A DNA stretch of 64,000 nucleotides from Pandoraea anhela (GCF_902459655.1 NZ_CABPSB010000006.1:186001-250000); one strand, 5' to 3'; counted from the first letter of the stretch, positions 1-9,891 are shown. The notes: generated from the sequence alone by a model not told the origin. Translations and numbers: made by a program.

Positions 1-3000
1 CTGAACTCAGCGGTGCAACCCAGTCGGGCACCGAGGTGATCGACGGCCATGCCGGCGACGACACCGTCCCGCATCCGTTCCTCGAATTCGCGCAAAACGT
101 GCAACCGCAATCGGTGCTGCGCGCGGCGATCACGGCGGCGTATCGCCGCCCCGAACCGGAGTGCGTACCCGTGCTCGTCGGTCAGGCCAAGCTCGCCCCG
201 TCCACGGCCACGCAAGCGTCGGACCTCGCCCGCAAGCTCGTCGTCGCCCTGCGCGGCAAGAGCACCGGCGGCGGTGTCGAAGGGCTGATCCACGAGTTCT
301 CACTGTCGAGCCAGGAAGGCGTGGCGCTGATGTGTCTGGCCGAAGCGCTGCTGCGTATTCCCGACAAGGCCACGCGCGACGCCCTGATTCGCGACAAGAT
401 CAGCAAAGGCGACTGGCACGCGCACATGGGCAACTCGCCGTCGATGTTCGTCAACGCCGCAACCTGGGGCCTGATGATCACCGGCAAGCTCGTCACGACG
501 ACCAGCGAAGCGGGTCTCACGAAGGCGCTCACGCGTCTGATCGGCCGCGGCGGCGAACCGCTCATCCGCAAGGGCGTGGACATCGCCATGCGCCTGATGG
601 GCGAGCAGTTCGTAACGGGCGAAACCATCTCCGAAGCCCTGGCCAACAGCCGCAAGTACGAAGCGCAGGGCTTCCGTTACTCGTACGACATGCTCGGCGA
701 AGCCGCGACGACCGAAGAAGACGCGCAACGCTACTACGCGAGCTACGAGCAGGCCATCCACGCCATCGGCAAGGCCTCGGCCGGTCGCGGCATCTATGAA
801 GGCCCCGGCATCTCGATCAAACTCTCGGCGCTGCACCCACGCTACTCGCGCAGCCAGCACGAACGCACCGTCTCCGAACTGCTGCCGCGCGTGCAGGCGC
901 TCGCCAAGCTGGCCCGCTCTTACGACATCGGTCTGAACATCGACGCCGAAGAAGCCGACCGTCTCGAAATCTCCCTCGACCTGCTCGAAGCGCTGTGCTT
1001 CGATCCGGAACTGGCCGGCTGGAACGGTATCGGCTTCGTGGTGCAGGCGTATCAGAAGCGTTGCCCGTTCGTGATCGATTTCATCATCGATCTGGCGCGT
1101 CGCAGCCGTCACCGCATCATGGTGCGCCTGGTCAAGGGGGCTTACTGGGATACCGAAATCAAGCGAGCGCAGGTCGACGGCCTGGAGGGCTATCCGGTCT
1201 ACACCCGCAAGATCTATACGGATGTCTCGTACCTCGCCTGTGCGAAGAAGCTGCTCGCCGTGCCGGACGCGATCTATCCGCAGTTCGCCACGCACAACGC
1301 CTATACGCTCTCCGCGATCTATCACCTCGCGGGCAACAACTACTACCCCGGACAGTACGAGTTCCAATGCCTGCACGGCATGGGCGAGCCGCTGTATGAG
1401 GAAGTCGTCGGCCCGATCGCTGCGGGCAAGCTAGCGCGCCCGTGCCGGGTGTACGCCCCGGTGGGCACGCACGAAACGCTGCTCGCCTACCTCGTGCGCC
1501 GTCTGCTGGAAAACGGCGCGAACACGTCGTTCGTGAACCGTATCGCCGACGAGACCATCAGCGTCGACGAACTCATCGCCGATCCGATCTCGGAGGCGGA
1601 AAAGGTGCAACCGCTCGGCGCGCCGCACGCCAAGATTCCGCTGCCGCGCGAACTGTACGGCGCATCGCGCGCCAACTCGTCGGGCTTCGATCTCTCGAAC
1701 GAACACCGCCTCGCCTCGCTGTCGTCGGCACTGCTCGCCAGCGCCGGCACGCCGTGGCGCGCCGCGCCGATGCTGGCCGACGGCGAACGCACCGGGGGCA
1801 CGCCCCGGGCCGTGCGCAACCCGGCCGATCTGCGCGATGTCGTGGGTCAGGTCATCGAGGCGACGTCCGCCGACGTGGAGGCCGCGCTCGCCCACGCCGT
1901 GGCCGCCGCACCGATCTGGCAAGCCACGCCGGTCGAAGCGCGCGCCGACTGCCTGATGCGCGCCGCCGATCTGCTCGAAGCCCAAATGCCCACACTGATG
2001 GGGCTGTGCGTGCGCGAAGCCGGCAAGTCGCTGCCCAACGCCGTAGCCGAAGTACGCGAGGCCGTCGACTTCCTGCGCTATTACGCCGCGCAGATCCGTC
2101 AGGGCTTCTCCAACGACACCCATCGTCCGCTCGGCCCGGTGTTGTGCATCAGCCCGTGGAACTTCCCGCTCGCCATCTTCGTCGGCCAGGTCGCCGCCGC
2201 ACTGGCCGCCGGCAACCCGGTCATCGCCAAGCCGGCCGAACAAACACCGCTCATCGCCGCCGAGGCGGTACGTCTGATGCAGGTCGCAGGCATTCCGGCC
2301 GGCGCGCTGCAACTGCTGCCGGGCACGGGCGAGACCGTGGGCGCCGCGCTGGTGGCCGACGCGCGCACCAAGGCCGTCATGTTCACCGGTTCGACCGAAG
2401 TGGCCCGCATCATCGCGCGCACGCTGGCCGATCGTCTGGACGCCAATGGCCGTCCGATTCCGCTGATCGCCGAGACCGGCGGTCAGAACGCGATGATCGT
2501 CGACTCGTCGGCGTTGCCCGAGCAGGTCGTGTACGACGTGCTCGCCTCCGCCTTCGATTCGGCCGGTCAGCGCTGCTCGGCGCTGCGTGTGCTGTGCCTG
2601 CAAGACGACATCGCCGACAAGACGCTGCACATGCTCAAGGGCGCGATGCAGGAGCTGGCCATCGGCAATCCGGACCGTCTGTCGATCGACGTCGGCCCGG
2701 TGATCGATGCCGAAGCACAGAACGGCATCAACCGGCATATCGAACAGATGCGCAGCAAGGGCTTCCCGGTCGAGCAACTCGCGCTGCCGGACGCTGCCCG
2801 TCATGGCACGTTCGTGCCGCCCACGCTCATCGAGCTGACCGATCTGAAGGCGCTGCAACGCGAAGTCTTCGGCCCGGTGCTGCACGTGATCCGCTTCAAG
2901 CGCGCGCATCTCGACAAGCTGCTCGATCAGATCAACGGCACCGGCTACGGCCTGACGTTCGGTGTGCATACGCGTATCGACGAGACCATCGCCTACGTAA

Positions 3001-3764
3001 CCGAGCGCGCGCACGTCGGTAACGTCTACGTGAACCGTAACGTGATCGGTGCCGTGGTCGGCGTCCAGCCGTTCGGCGGCGAAGGCCTGTCCGGTACGGG
3101 TCCGAAGGCGGGCGGTCCGATGTATCTGCCGCGCCTGCTGGCAACGCGTCCGGCCTCGCTCGCGCCGGAGTTGAACCGCAACGAAGCCGCGCTCTCGCCG
3201 CTGGTAAGCTATCGCGACTGGCTGCGCGGGCAATCGGACAGCACCGCCGCGATCGATCGCGTCGACCGTTACCTGGCAACGTCCGCCCTCGACGCGACCG
3301 CCGTGCTGCCGGGCCCGACCGGTGAGCGCAACACCTACGGTCTGGAGCCGCGCGGCCCGGTGCTTTGCGTGGCGACGACGACGCTCGGCGCACGCACGCA
3401 ACTCGCCGCGGTGCTGGCCACGGGTAACAACGCGGTGTTCACGGACAGCGCCGCCGCGCGCGAACTGGTGAACGCACTGCCCGCCGCACTGAAAGGCCGC
3501 GCCTCGGTACTGGCGGCCGGTGTGGACGCCGCCAGTGAAGCCGCCCTTGCGGCCGTGCTGTTCGAAGGCGACAGCGACGAACTGCGCGCGCTGAACCGCC
3601 GCATCGCAACGCGTAACGGCCCGATCCTGTCGATGCAAGGCCTCGCGCCCGAAGCGCTGGCGGCAGGCGACGACTACGCGCTGGAGCGTCTGCTGTGCGA
3701 ACGTTCGGTATCCGTCAATACGGCCGCAGCCGGCGGTAACGCCAACCTCATGACCATCGGCTAA
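1..3764 (+). CDS. putA: Proline dehydrogenase / P5C dehydrogenase PutA, 5'-truncated by window edge
   Basis: Bifunctional enzyme that oxidises proline to glutamate using FAD and then NAD. The reading frame is open from base 3, so the true start and any N-terminal ribbon-helix-helix repressor domain lie left of the window; about 1253 codons are visible. Counting from the GTG at 36, the proline dehydrogenase barrel covers roughly residues 80-480, with FRYSYDMLGEA near 212, LVKGAYWDTEIK near 365 and GMGEPLYEEV near 448. The aldehyde dehydrogenase half covers about 570-1030, with PWNFPLAIF near 706, FTGSTEVAR near 784 and the catalytic Cys in AGQRCSALR near 846. A C-terminal domain beyond 1050 is typical of long PutA proteins. 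putP follows on the same strand, consistent with a proline-utilisation locus. Family assignment is very secure; autoregulation by PutA is family knowledge and cannot be checked here. Confidence 0.97.
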   Translation, partial: ELSGATQSGTEVIDGHAGDDTVPHPFLEFAQNVQPQSVLRAAITAAYRRPEPECVPVLVGQAKLAPSTATQASDLARKLVVALRGKSTGGGVEGLIHEFSLSSQEGVALMCLAEALLRIPDKATRDALIRDKISKGDWHAHMGNSPSMFVNAATWGLMITGKLVTTTSEAGLTKALTRLIGRGGEPLIRKGVDIAMRLMGEQFVTGETISEALANSRKYEAQGFRYSYDMLGEAATTEEDAQRYYASYEQAIHAIGKASAGRGIYEGPGISIKLSALHPRYSRSQHERTVSELLPRVQALAKLARSYDIGLNIDAEEADRLEISLDLLEALCFDPELAGWNGIGFVVQAYQKRCPFVIDFIIDLARRSRHRIMVRLVKGAYWDTEIKRAQVDGLEGYPVYTRKIYTDVSYLACAKKLLAVPDAIYPQFATHNAYTLSAIYHLAGNNYYPGQYEFQCLHGMGEPLYEEVVGPIAAGKLARPCRVYAPVGTHETLLAYLVRRLLENGANTSFVNRIADETISVDELIADPISEAEKVQPLGAPHAKIPLPRELYGASRANSSGFDLSNEHRLASLSSALLASAGTPWRAAPMLADGERTGGTPRAVRNPADLRDVVGQVIEATSADVEAALAHAVAAAPIWQATPVEARADCLMRAADLLEAQMPTLMGLCVREAGKSLPNAVAEVREAVDFLRYYAAQIRQGFSNDTHRPLGPVLCISPWNFPLAIFVGQVAAALAAGNPVIAKPAEQTPLIAAEAVRLMQVAGIPAGALQLLPGTGETVGAALVADARTKAVMFTGSTEVARIIARTLADRLDANGRPIPLIAETGGQNAMIVDSSALPEQVVYDVLASAFDSAGQRCSALRVLCLQDDIADKTLHMLKGAMQELAIGNPDRLSIDVGPVIDAEAQNGINRHIEQMRSKGFPVEQLALPDAARHGTFVPPTLIELTDLKALQREVFGPVLHVIRFKRAHLDKLLDQINGTGYGLTFGVHTRIDETIAYVTERAHVGNVYVNRNVIGAVVGVQPFGGEGLSGTGPKAGGPMYLPRLLATRPASLAPELNRNEAALSPLVSYRDWLRGQSDSTAAIDRVDRYLATSALDATAVLPGPTGERNTYGLEPRGPVLCVATTTLGARTQLAAVLATGNNAVFTDSAAARELVNALPAALKGRASVLAAGVDAASEAALAAVLFEGDSDELRALNRRIATRNGPILSMQGLAPEALAAGDDYALERLLCERSVSVNTAAAGGNANLMTIG

Positions 3765-4288
3765 TCATGGTCGTGCGCCGGATTTAGCGACGCATCCTCC
3801 CGGATTCGTCCTAAATCTGGCGGTGTATTTCCCCGCCGTCCCTCCCCCTCGCGACACGCGCTACGCGTTACGACCGGCAGCGTCACTGCCCCGGCCGTCC
3901 CTGCGCGCTCATGCGACATTCCCGCCCCAGCCTCCCGCGCCATCGCGCCAGCCCGCCTGGCGTCTGGCTTTCGCGCACGACACCGGCGTCGCCGTCGGCG
4001 CCGGCTTCACAGGTGCCGCGCGCTCGCACCGCATGCCGCAAGGAACGTCCGACACCCGGTTTTCCGATGCACATGTGACGCACCGTTAGATACGTATGTG
4101 CGCAATTTGAGCGATTTCGGAGTATCTTCGCGCCCGCCCCCGACATATAACGCGTCTCACCGCTTCAGCGCGGTTAACCCGTGCCGGCGACATGCATCGC
4201 CGGCCACCGCGGTCGTCAGGACACGTTGCGCCCCTTTCGTCATGCCGGAAGACGCGCGACGCGCTTCTGCGCCGTACAAGGAGGCAAC
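3765..4288. other. putA-putP intergenic region
   Basis: A 524-bp stretch without a convincing gene. Just after the putA stop an imperfect inverted repeat (3777-3786 with 3812-3821, long loop) could be a weak terminator or operator. The remainder is GC-rich until about 4080, where it becomes more AT-rich ahead of putP, a plausible place for the putP promoter. Small open frames here lack ribosome sites and family resemblance. Confidence 0.4.
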
Positions 4289-5842
4289 ATGTTCGCTTGG
4301 AATCCCACGGCGGTGTCGTTTACCGTCTATTTGATATTGATGCTGGTGATCGGCTGGCTCGGTTACCGGTCCACCAACAATCTGTCCGATTACATCCTCG
4401 GTGGACGTCGTCTGGGCAGCTTCGTCACGGCGCTCTCCGCCGGCGCATCCGACATGAGCGGCTGGTTGCTGCTCGGCCTGCCGGGCGCCATCTACGTCGG
4501 CGGCTTGTCGGGTGTCTGGATCGCCATCGGTCTGGCGATCGGCGCCTGGGCCAACTGGCGTCTCGTGGCCGCGCGACTGCGGGTGCATACGGAGGTTTGC
4601 GGCAACGCGCTGACGTTGCCCGAGTACCTGACACAGCGCTTCGACGACCGCAGCCACGTGCTGCGCATCATCACTGCGCTCGTCATCCTCATTTTCTTCA
4701 CGGTGTATTGCGCATCCGGTGTCGTGGCCGGCGCCCGTCTGTTCGAGACGATGTTCGGCCTCGATTACCATACGGCGCTGTGGATCGGCGCGATCGCGAC
4801 CATCGCCTATGTCTTCATCGGTGGCTTTCTCGCGGTGAGCTGGACGGACACCGTACAGGCGTCGCTGATGTTCGCGGCGCTGGTCGTCACACCGATTGCC
4901 GTGATCACGATCGATGGCGGGCCGTTTACCGCCATCGACGCGGTCACTGCCGTGCATCCGGCGCACACGGACTGGCTCGGCGATCTGGCGCCCGTCGGCG
5001 TGCTGTCGCTGCTCGCGTGGGGTCTCGGCTATTTCGGACAGCCGCACATTCTCGTGCGTTTCATGGCCGCCCGTTCGGCTGCCGCGATCCCGAAAGCGCG
5101 CCGCATCTGCATGACGTGGATGGTGCTGTGCCTGACGGGGGCGGTCGCCGTGGGCTTTTTCGGGCTGGCGTTCTACAGTACGCGCCCGGAACTCGGCGCG
5201 GGCGTGGACGCCAACTCGGAAACGATCTTCATCGCGCTCACGCAGCAATTGTTCACACCGTGGCTCGCGGGTGTGCTGCTGGCGGCCATTCTCGCAGCGG
5301 TGATGAGCACGTTGTCGTGCCAGTTGCTCGTGTGCTCCAGCGCGCTCACGGAGGATCTTTACAAGACATTCGCACGCGGTCAGGTCAGCCAGCGCCGCCT
5401 TGTGTGGATTGGCCGCGCGATGGTGTTCGCCGTCGCCGTCGTCGCCGTGCTGCTCGCGCTCGATCCGGAGAGCCGCGTGCTCGGCATGGTGAGCTACGCA
5501 TGGGCAGGCTTCGGCGCCGCCTTCGGTCCGCTGGTGCTCGCCACGCTGCTTTGGCCGCGGGTCACGCGCAACGGGGCGATCGCGGGCATCGTCGTCGGGG
5601 CGGCGACGGTCCTGATCTGGAAGCAGTTCGGCTGGTTCGATCTTTACGAAATCGTGCCGGGCTTCGCGCTTGGCGGGTTGGCGCTCTACGTCGTGAGCCG
5701 TCTGGACAACGTGCCGAGCCCCGCCGTGCTGGCGCGCTACGCTGCCGCCGAAAAGCGTTTGCAGGAAATTCGCGAGGGCAAAGTATCGGATGCCGACGTG
5801 ACGGGTGGCGCCGCCGAGCCGGCGGTGCAACCGTCGCCATAA
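4289..5842 (+). CDS. putP: Sodium/proline symporter PutP
   Basis: Inner-membrane solute:sodium symporter (SSS family) that imports proline for PutA. The ATG at 4289 follows a clear AAGGAGG ribosome site at 4278-4284 and gives 517 residues, close to the usual PutP length of about 500. The protein is almost entirely hydrophobic with about 13 membrane segments. Family motifs include ASDMSGWLLLGLPG near residue 53, in the sodium/proline site region, and GYFGQPHILVRFMA near 246. The C-terminal 40 residues are hydrophilic. Position 525 bp downstream of putA supports proline as substrate. Another SSS substrate cannot be excluded from sequence alone. Confidence 0.93.
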   Translation: MFAWNPTAVSFTVYLILMLVIGWLGYRSTNNLSDYILGGRRLGSFVTALSAGASDMSGWLLLGLPGAIYVGGLSGVWIAIGLAIGAWANWRLVAARLRVHTEVCGNALTLPEYLTQRFDDRSHVLRIITALVILIFFTVYCASGVVAGARLFETMFGLDYHTALWIGAIATIAYVFIGGFLAVSWTDTVQASLMFAALVVTPIAVITIDGGPFTAIDAVTAVHPAHTDWLGDLAPVGVLSLLAWGLGYFGQPHILVRFMAARSAAAIPKARRICMTWMVLCLTGAVAVGFFGLAFYSTRPELGAGVDANSETIFIALTQQLFTPWLAGVLLAAILAAVMSTLSCQLLVCSSALTEDLYKTFARGQVSQRRLVWIGRAMVFAVAVVAVLLALDPESRVLGMVSYAWAGFGAAFGPLVLATLLWPRVTRNGAIAGIVVGAATVLIWKQFGWFDLYEIVPGFALGGLALYVVSRLDNVPSPAVLARYAAAEKRLQEIREGKVSDADVTGGAAEPAVQPSP

Positions 5843-6050
5843 GCCGGTAGCACCTTCTATCGGAATTTCTTCCTCTTGACCGACGCGTGCAGCCAACCAA
5901 TACTGCCGCGTCGGACGCATTTTGCGTTTGATTGCGATAGATGCCGTCCCGGGTCAACCGGCCTGGTACAGACGGCGTTTCAAGAATGGCGTGCTGCGGC
6001 GATCCCGCAGACACGGCACTCAACGACAAACACATGCAAGGAGAGGGTTG

Positions 6051-7193
6051 ATGCAATCGAAGCTTACGGCTAGCGCCGTCACAGTCGCGGGGCTGCTTAC
6101 GTTGGGCGCAGCCAATGCGCAACAGGCGCAGGAAGTGAAGCTGGGTTTTGCCGCACCGCTCACGGGCGCACAGGCCCACTACGGCAAGGACATGCAGAAC
6201 GGCATTCAACTGGCCGTCGACGAGTACAACGCCACCAAGCCGACCATCGAAGGCAAGCCGGTGAAGTTCGTGTTGCAGGCCGAAGACGATCAGGCCGACC
6301 CGCGTCAGGGTTCGCTGGTCGCGCAGAAGCTGGTCGACAACGGCATCAAGGGCATGCTCGGCCACTTCAACTCCGGCACGACGATCCCCGCTTCGCGCAT
6401 CTACGCGCAGGCAGGCATCCCCGAAATCGCAATGGCGACGGCGCCGGAATACACCAAGCAAGGCTTCAAGACGACCTTCCGCATGATGACTTCGGACATC
6501 CAGCAGGGTTCGGTCGTCGGCTCGTTCGCCGTCAAGAAGCTCGGCTTCAAGAACATCGCCATCGTGGACGACCGCACCGCGTACGGTCAGGGGCTGGCGG
6601 ACGAGTTCGAGAAGGCGGCGAAGGCGGCCGGCGGCAAGATCGTGCGTCGCGAGTTCGGCAACGACAAGGCCGTGGATTTCCGCGCCATTCTGACCAACCT
6701 CAAGCGCTCGAACCCGGACGTAGTGTTCTACGGCGGCGCAGACGCTCAAGCCGGCCCGCTCGCCAAGCAAATGCGCGAACTGGGCATCAAGGCCACGCTG
6801 ATGGCCGGCGAGATGGTCAAGTCGGACGCCTTCCTGAAGATCGCCGGCGACGCCGCCAACGGTTCGGTCGTCTCGCTCGCCGGTCTGCCGCTCGACAAGA
6901 TGCCGGGTGGCGCCGCTTACGAGTCGCGCTACAAGGCCAAGTTCGGTGCCGGTCCGGAAACGTACTCGCCGTACGCCTACGACGGTGCCATGGCCATGAT
7001 GTCGGCCATGAAGAAGGCCAACTCGACGGATCCGGCGAAGTATCTGCCGGTGCTGGCCAAGACGAGCATGCCCGGCGTGACAACGCGTGAGCTGGCCTAC
7101 GACGCGCAGGGCGACCTGAAGTACGGTTCGATCACCCTGTACAAGGTGGTCGATGGCAAGTGGACCGTGTTGGAGACCGTCGGCGGCAAGTAA
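6051..7193 (+). CDS. Branched-chain amino acid-type ABC transporter periplasmic binding protein
   Basis: Type I periplasmic binding protein of the LivJ/LivK family (380 aa). ATG 6051 follows AAGGAGAG at 6038-6045. Residues 1-23 form a signal peptide ending near GAANAQ. The mature protein opens with VKLGFAAPLTGAQAHYGKD, the family signature, and later has GHFNSGTTIPAS and the interdomain segment KTTFRMMTSDIQQG. No permease or ATPase genes flank it, so it probably supplies a transporter encoded elsewhere or binds another small ligand. A strong hairpin terminator follows 40 bp after the stop, so the gene is monocistronic at its 3' end. The family is secure; the ligand is inferred. Confidence 0.9.
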   Translation: MQSKLTASAVTVAGLLTLGAANAQQAQEVKLGFAAPLTGAQAHYGKDMQNGIQLAVDEYNATKPTIEGKPVKFVLQAEDDQADPRQGSLVAQKLVDNGIKGMLGHFNSGTTIPASRIYAQAGIPEIAMATAPEYTKQGFKTTFRMMTSDIQQGSVVGSFAVKKLGFKNIAIVDDRTAYGQGLADEFEKAAKAAGGKIVRREFGNDKAVDFRAILTNLKRSNPDVVFYGGADAQAGPLAKQMRELGIKATLMAGEMVKSDAFLKIAGDAANGSVVSLAGLPLDKMPGGAAYESRYKAKFGAGPETYSPYAYDGAMAMMSAMKKANSTDPAKYLPVLAKTSMPGVTTRELAYDAQGDLKYGSITLYKVVDGKWTVLETVGGK

Positions 7194-7234
7194 TCCCCGA
7201 CGCGCTTCCGAACGCGCACGCAGCAACCGAAACC

Positions 7235-7272
7235 AGGGGCCGGTGAGAATGACTCACCGGCCCCTGTGTTTT
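7235..7272 (+). terminator. Intrinsic terminator after binding-protein gene
   Basis: Perfect 13-bp stem (7235-7247 with 7253-7265), 5-nt loop, followed by GTGTTTTAA. It lies 42 bp past the stop at 7193. Confidence 0.85.
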
Positions 7273-7287
7273 AAGCGTACCGACAAT

Positions 7288-7317
7288 AAAAAAGCCGCTC
7301 GGCATTGACCGGGCGGC
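7288..7317 (-). terminator. Leftward terminator for the PilV-like gene
   Basis: Stem 7294-7302 with 7309-7317 (one G-U/mismatch). Read leftward it is followed by a run of T residues (7288-7293). It lies 120 bp beyond the stop of the leftward gene at 7438. Confidence 0.6.
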
Positions 7318-7437
7318 GCAAAGACAAGGCAAGGAGACATCGGGGCGTAGATTAACGGGGGAATATGACGGTCATATGACGCACGGTCGGATGCGGATAC
7401 GCAGGGTTCCAGCGAGTTCAGGCGGACTCCGGTGTGG

Positions 7438-9558
7438 CTAGTCGAGCGGGCAATCGCGGATGCACGGCGTGAACCCGTTGGCCTTCGCCAAGTCGGCCAC
7501 CGTGAAAGCGCATTGCACGGTATATGACACGTCTCCCCAAGGGATATACCAATAGACGCTGTCCGGCTCGTAACCGATGAAGGCCCGACCTCCGACACGC
7601 CTCTTGGCCTCGGACTCGAATTTGAACTTGCAGGAAACCGTGTTTTTGATGCCGTAAGCCAGCGACCAGGACATGCCGTTGGACACCTTGCGTCCGCTAA
7701 GCATCCCCATATGCACCGATCCGTTCATGTTGCGCCGCGATGACACTATGCCGAACGTGCTGAACAAGACCTTCAGCTCGTTGTTGAACGTCGGTTGCGT
7801 GTCGGCGACCACACGGGTCGGACTTCTGACCGCCCGGTGAATCTGCGGCAGCGTATTGTTGTTGGTATCGTGCTCGTACCAATCGTCCCTCATGCCTCGT
7901 TTCGCGTTTTCTCGCCGGTAGCCGCCATGCTCTTCGAAGCCCGGCCATCCCCACCAGTACCAGGCGTTTTCCCGAACCCTGGGGACGCCGGTCCCTTTGG
8001 AGAGACAGATCAACTCCTCTTTACCGGAGGGGGACTGGGTCACGATGTAATCGCCCTGATCGACCCCCGCCCGCAACATGGCGCCCGTCATATGAATATT
8101 CGCGTTCGTGATGGTGCAGGCAAGCACCTTGGCGTCGCGTTGCGACGACACATAGAAATACAGCGCGTTGCCGTGCCGTGCGCCCTCGGGGGTCGGGACC
8201 AGGGAGAAGCGCGAAACCTTCCATTGCTCGTCGACTTTCACCAGTTTCTCGATTTCCTTGATGATCTCGACCGGCACCTCTTTCACACTTCCCGGCGTGC
8301 TCGCCAGTTTCCATATCCATGAATTGATTCCGGGTTTCTCACGCTGACAGGACAACAGGCGGCCTTCGGCGTCGCGCGTCAGTCCCCAGATATCGCACTT
8401 CTGGCCCTGTACCGCCCCCTGTTTCAACTCGATCACCCCGGAGCCGGAACTGACATCGTCTGCACTGACAGCGCTGGCGGTCATGTTTTGCACCTTGTCG
8501 ATGTTCTGGTGCTGCATGTCGAGCGCACCGCCCAGTGTTGCCCCCTTTGCCGCCTTCAGTGCTCCGACGTTCGCCGTGCCCGAAATATCGATCTGCGACA
8601 TCGTCAGTTCGCCCCCGCCAACAATGTTGTGTGCGCCGACGATATCGTTCTTGCCCATATCCAGCGTGCCGGAAAGGGTTGCCGCCCCGGCACGCAGCGA
8701 GTTCGTGACAGTGAGGTTGGTGCCGCTAATTTCTTTAGCCTTGAGCGCCCCGGTCTCGACGCGCTCACTCGCAATCACGTTGCTTGCCTTGATATCTCCG
8801 GCCCCCACGATGTCGTGGCGCGTCCTCTTCCCTTTATCGTCGACGTGTTCCATGTTCAACGCCCCCGTCATGCTGCGGGAGCCGTCGCGCCGGACATATA
8901 CGTCCAGCGCACTCGTGGCATATCCGCCGCGCACCGCGACCAGCCCTTCCTTTTGCGACGGGTTGGCGACGGCGCCCAGATTGCCGGACGAATCCATGAA
9001 GCGGAAATCATGATTGCCGTCGAGGCTCGATATCCCCCCCAACGCACCGATCTTGCGTGCCGCGATAGCGGCAGCGTCCATATCGGCGTCGGCGGAATAG
9101 CGCTTGAGAATCGCCTTGTCGATGTACGTCAGCGTCTCGACGTTACAGATACTCTTGTCGGCGTTGCACGAGCGGTAGACATGAATGCGGTAATCGCCCA
9201 CATTGCCCGGCGGGTGTTCCCCAATGCCGCTGGCGCCCGTCGCTTTGATCAGCGTACCCGCCGACAGATTGGTGACGTAGGGATTGCCGTGCACGTCCGT
9301 CGCGGCGCCGAAGGTCACGTCGCCGACATCGAACGTCTTGCTCGGGCTCGCCAGCACCGCTTCGATCTTGTCGTGGTGCTCGACCACGAAGCCTTGCACC
9401 TTGTCGCCCATCACCTTGAGCGCTTCGCCGATTCTCTCGGCTTTCTCGATACGTAACTGCCTCGAGTAATTCAGTCCCCAAAACGAGATCAACAGACTCA
9501 CGACCGCTACCGCGACCGCCGCCGAGACCAAGAAAATCCCAGATTGCGTCTTCCGCAT
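7438..9558 (-). CDS. PilV/shufflon-type pilus tip adhesin-like protein
   Basis: Predicted 706-residue surface protein. The start at 9558 is chosen over a codon 33 bp upstream because AGAGGAG precedes it with good spacing. The N-terminus has a short charged head (MRKTQSG), a hydrophobic helix (IFLVSAAVAVAVVSLLISFW) and an amphipathic continuation with KAERIGEALK, as in type IV prepilins and PilV minor pilins. About residues 220-390 contain three degenerate repeats built on MTGALNM, LSGTLDM and LGGALDM, each followed by a hydrophobic beta-like stretch with D/N-I motifs. These resemble phage tail-fibre and shufflon units. A Cys-containing GLTRDAEGRLLSC segment near 400, also typical of PilV, precedes a Trp/Tyr-rich C-terminal domain of about 300 residues. 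No pil genes, prepilin peptidase or shufflon recombinase are nearby. It may be an orphan or transferred adhesin; the receptor is unknown. Confidence 0.65.
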   Translation of the reverse strand: MRKTQSGIFLVSAAVAVAVVSLLISFWGLNYSRQLRIEKAERIGEALKVMGDKVQGFVVEHHDKIEAVLASPSKTFDVGDVTFGAATDVHGNPYVTNLSAGTLIKATGASGIGEHPPGNVGDYRIHVYRSCNADKSICNVETLTYIDKAILKRYSADADMDAAAIAARKIGALGGISSLDGNHDFRFMDSSGNLGAVANPSQKEGLVAVRGGYATSALDVYVRRDGSRSMTGALNMEHVDDKGKRTRHDIVGAGDIKASNVIASERVETGALKAKEISGTNLTVTNSLRAGAATLSGTLDMGKNDIVGAHNIVGGGELTMSQIDISGTANVGALKAAKGATLGGALDMQHQNIDKVQNMTASAVSADDVSSGSGVIELKQGAVQGQKCDIWGLTRDAEGRLLSCQREKPGINSWIWKLASTPGSVKEVPVEIIKEIEKLVKVDEQWKVSRFSLVPTPEGARHGNALYFYVSSQRDAKVLACTITNANIHMTGAMLRAGVDQGDYIVTQSPSGKEELICLSKGTGVPRVRENAWYWWGWPGFEEHGGYRRENAKRGMRDDWYEHDTNNNTLPQIHRAVRSPTRVVADTQPTFNNELKVLFSTFGIVSSRRNMNGSVHMGMLSGRKVSNGMSWSLAYGIKNTVSCKFKFESEAKRRVGGRAFIGYEPDSVYWYIPWGDVSYTVQCAFTVADLAKANGFTPCIRDCPLD

Positions 9559-9891
9559 CGTCGCTCCTCTACGCGCGCTACTCACTTTCACCGCGGTCGC
9601 GCCGTATGGCGCGTCGAAGTAAAGGCATCAGAACTCGCCATTCTCGACGGTTGCGCCGAAGTAAAGGATGGGATTCGCCCGAGTTTGTCGAGAAGGGTCG
9701 ACAGAATCGGAAGTCGCGGCGCAGAAAGCAAAAAATCCACACGGCAGATACCGTGTGGATTTCAAATTACCGTCGAAACGGCAGACGCTTCACGAGCGGA
9801 CCGACGGCCGCGAACGAATGTCAGTCATCCCCCCAGCGCAGCCCACGCAGACAAGACACCGCGCCACGCATGAGCGGTGCGGTGCGGTGCG
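9559..9891. other. Intergenic region between PilV-like gene and sdaA
   Basis: 333 bp with no gene. It holds two copies of an approximate 12-mer, GCGTCGAAGTAAAGG near 9609 and GCGCCGAAGTAAAGG near 9652, and the sdaA terminator at 9733-9762. The right part, upstream of the leftward PilV-like gene, must contain that gene's promoter, but no clear -35/-10 pair was recognised. Confidence 0.4.
9728..9762 (-). terminator. Terminator downstream of sdaA
   Basis: Perfect 12-bp stem (9733-9744 with 9751-9762), 6-nt loop. Leftward it runs into about six T residues, ending the gcv-sdaA transcription unit. Confidence 0.8.

Noticed and set aside
1431-3638. 735-codon antisense open frame inside putA
   Set aside because: High-GC codon bias opens long antisense frames; the sense strand has unbroken PutA motifs and the antisense product is Arg/His-rich with no domain.
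4157-5920. 587-codon antisense frame across putP
   Set aside because: Composition (Arg/His/Gln/Asp-rich) and lack of ribosome site mark it as a shadow of putP.
8400-9000. Active shufflon in the PilV-like gene
   Set aside because: No recombinase gene and no inverted crossover repeats were seen around the 3' half, so DNA inversion is not supported in this window.
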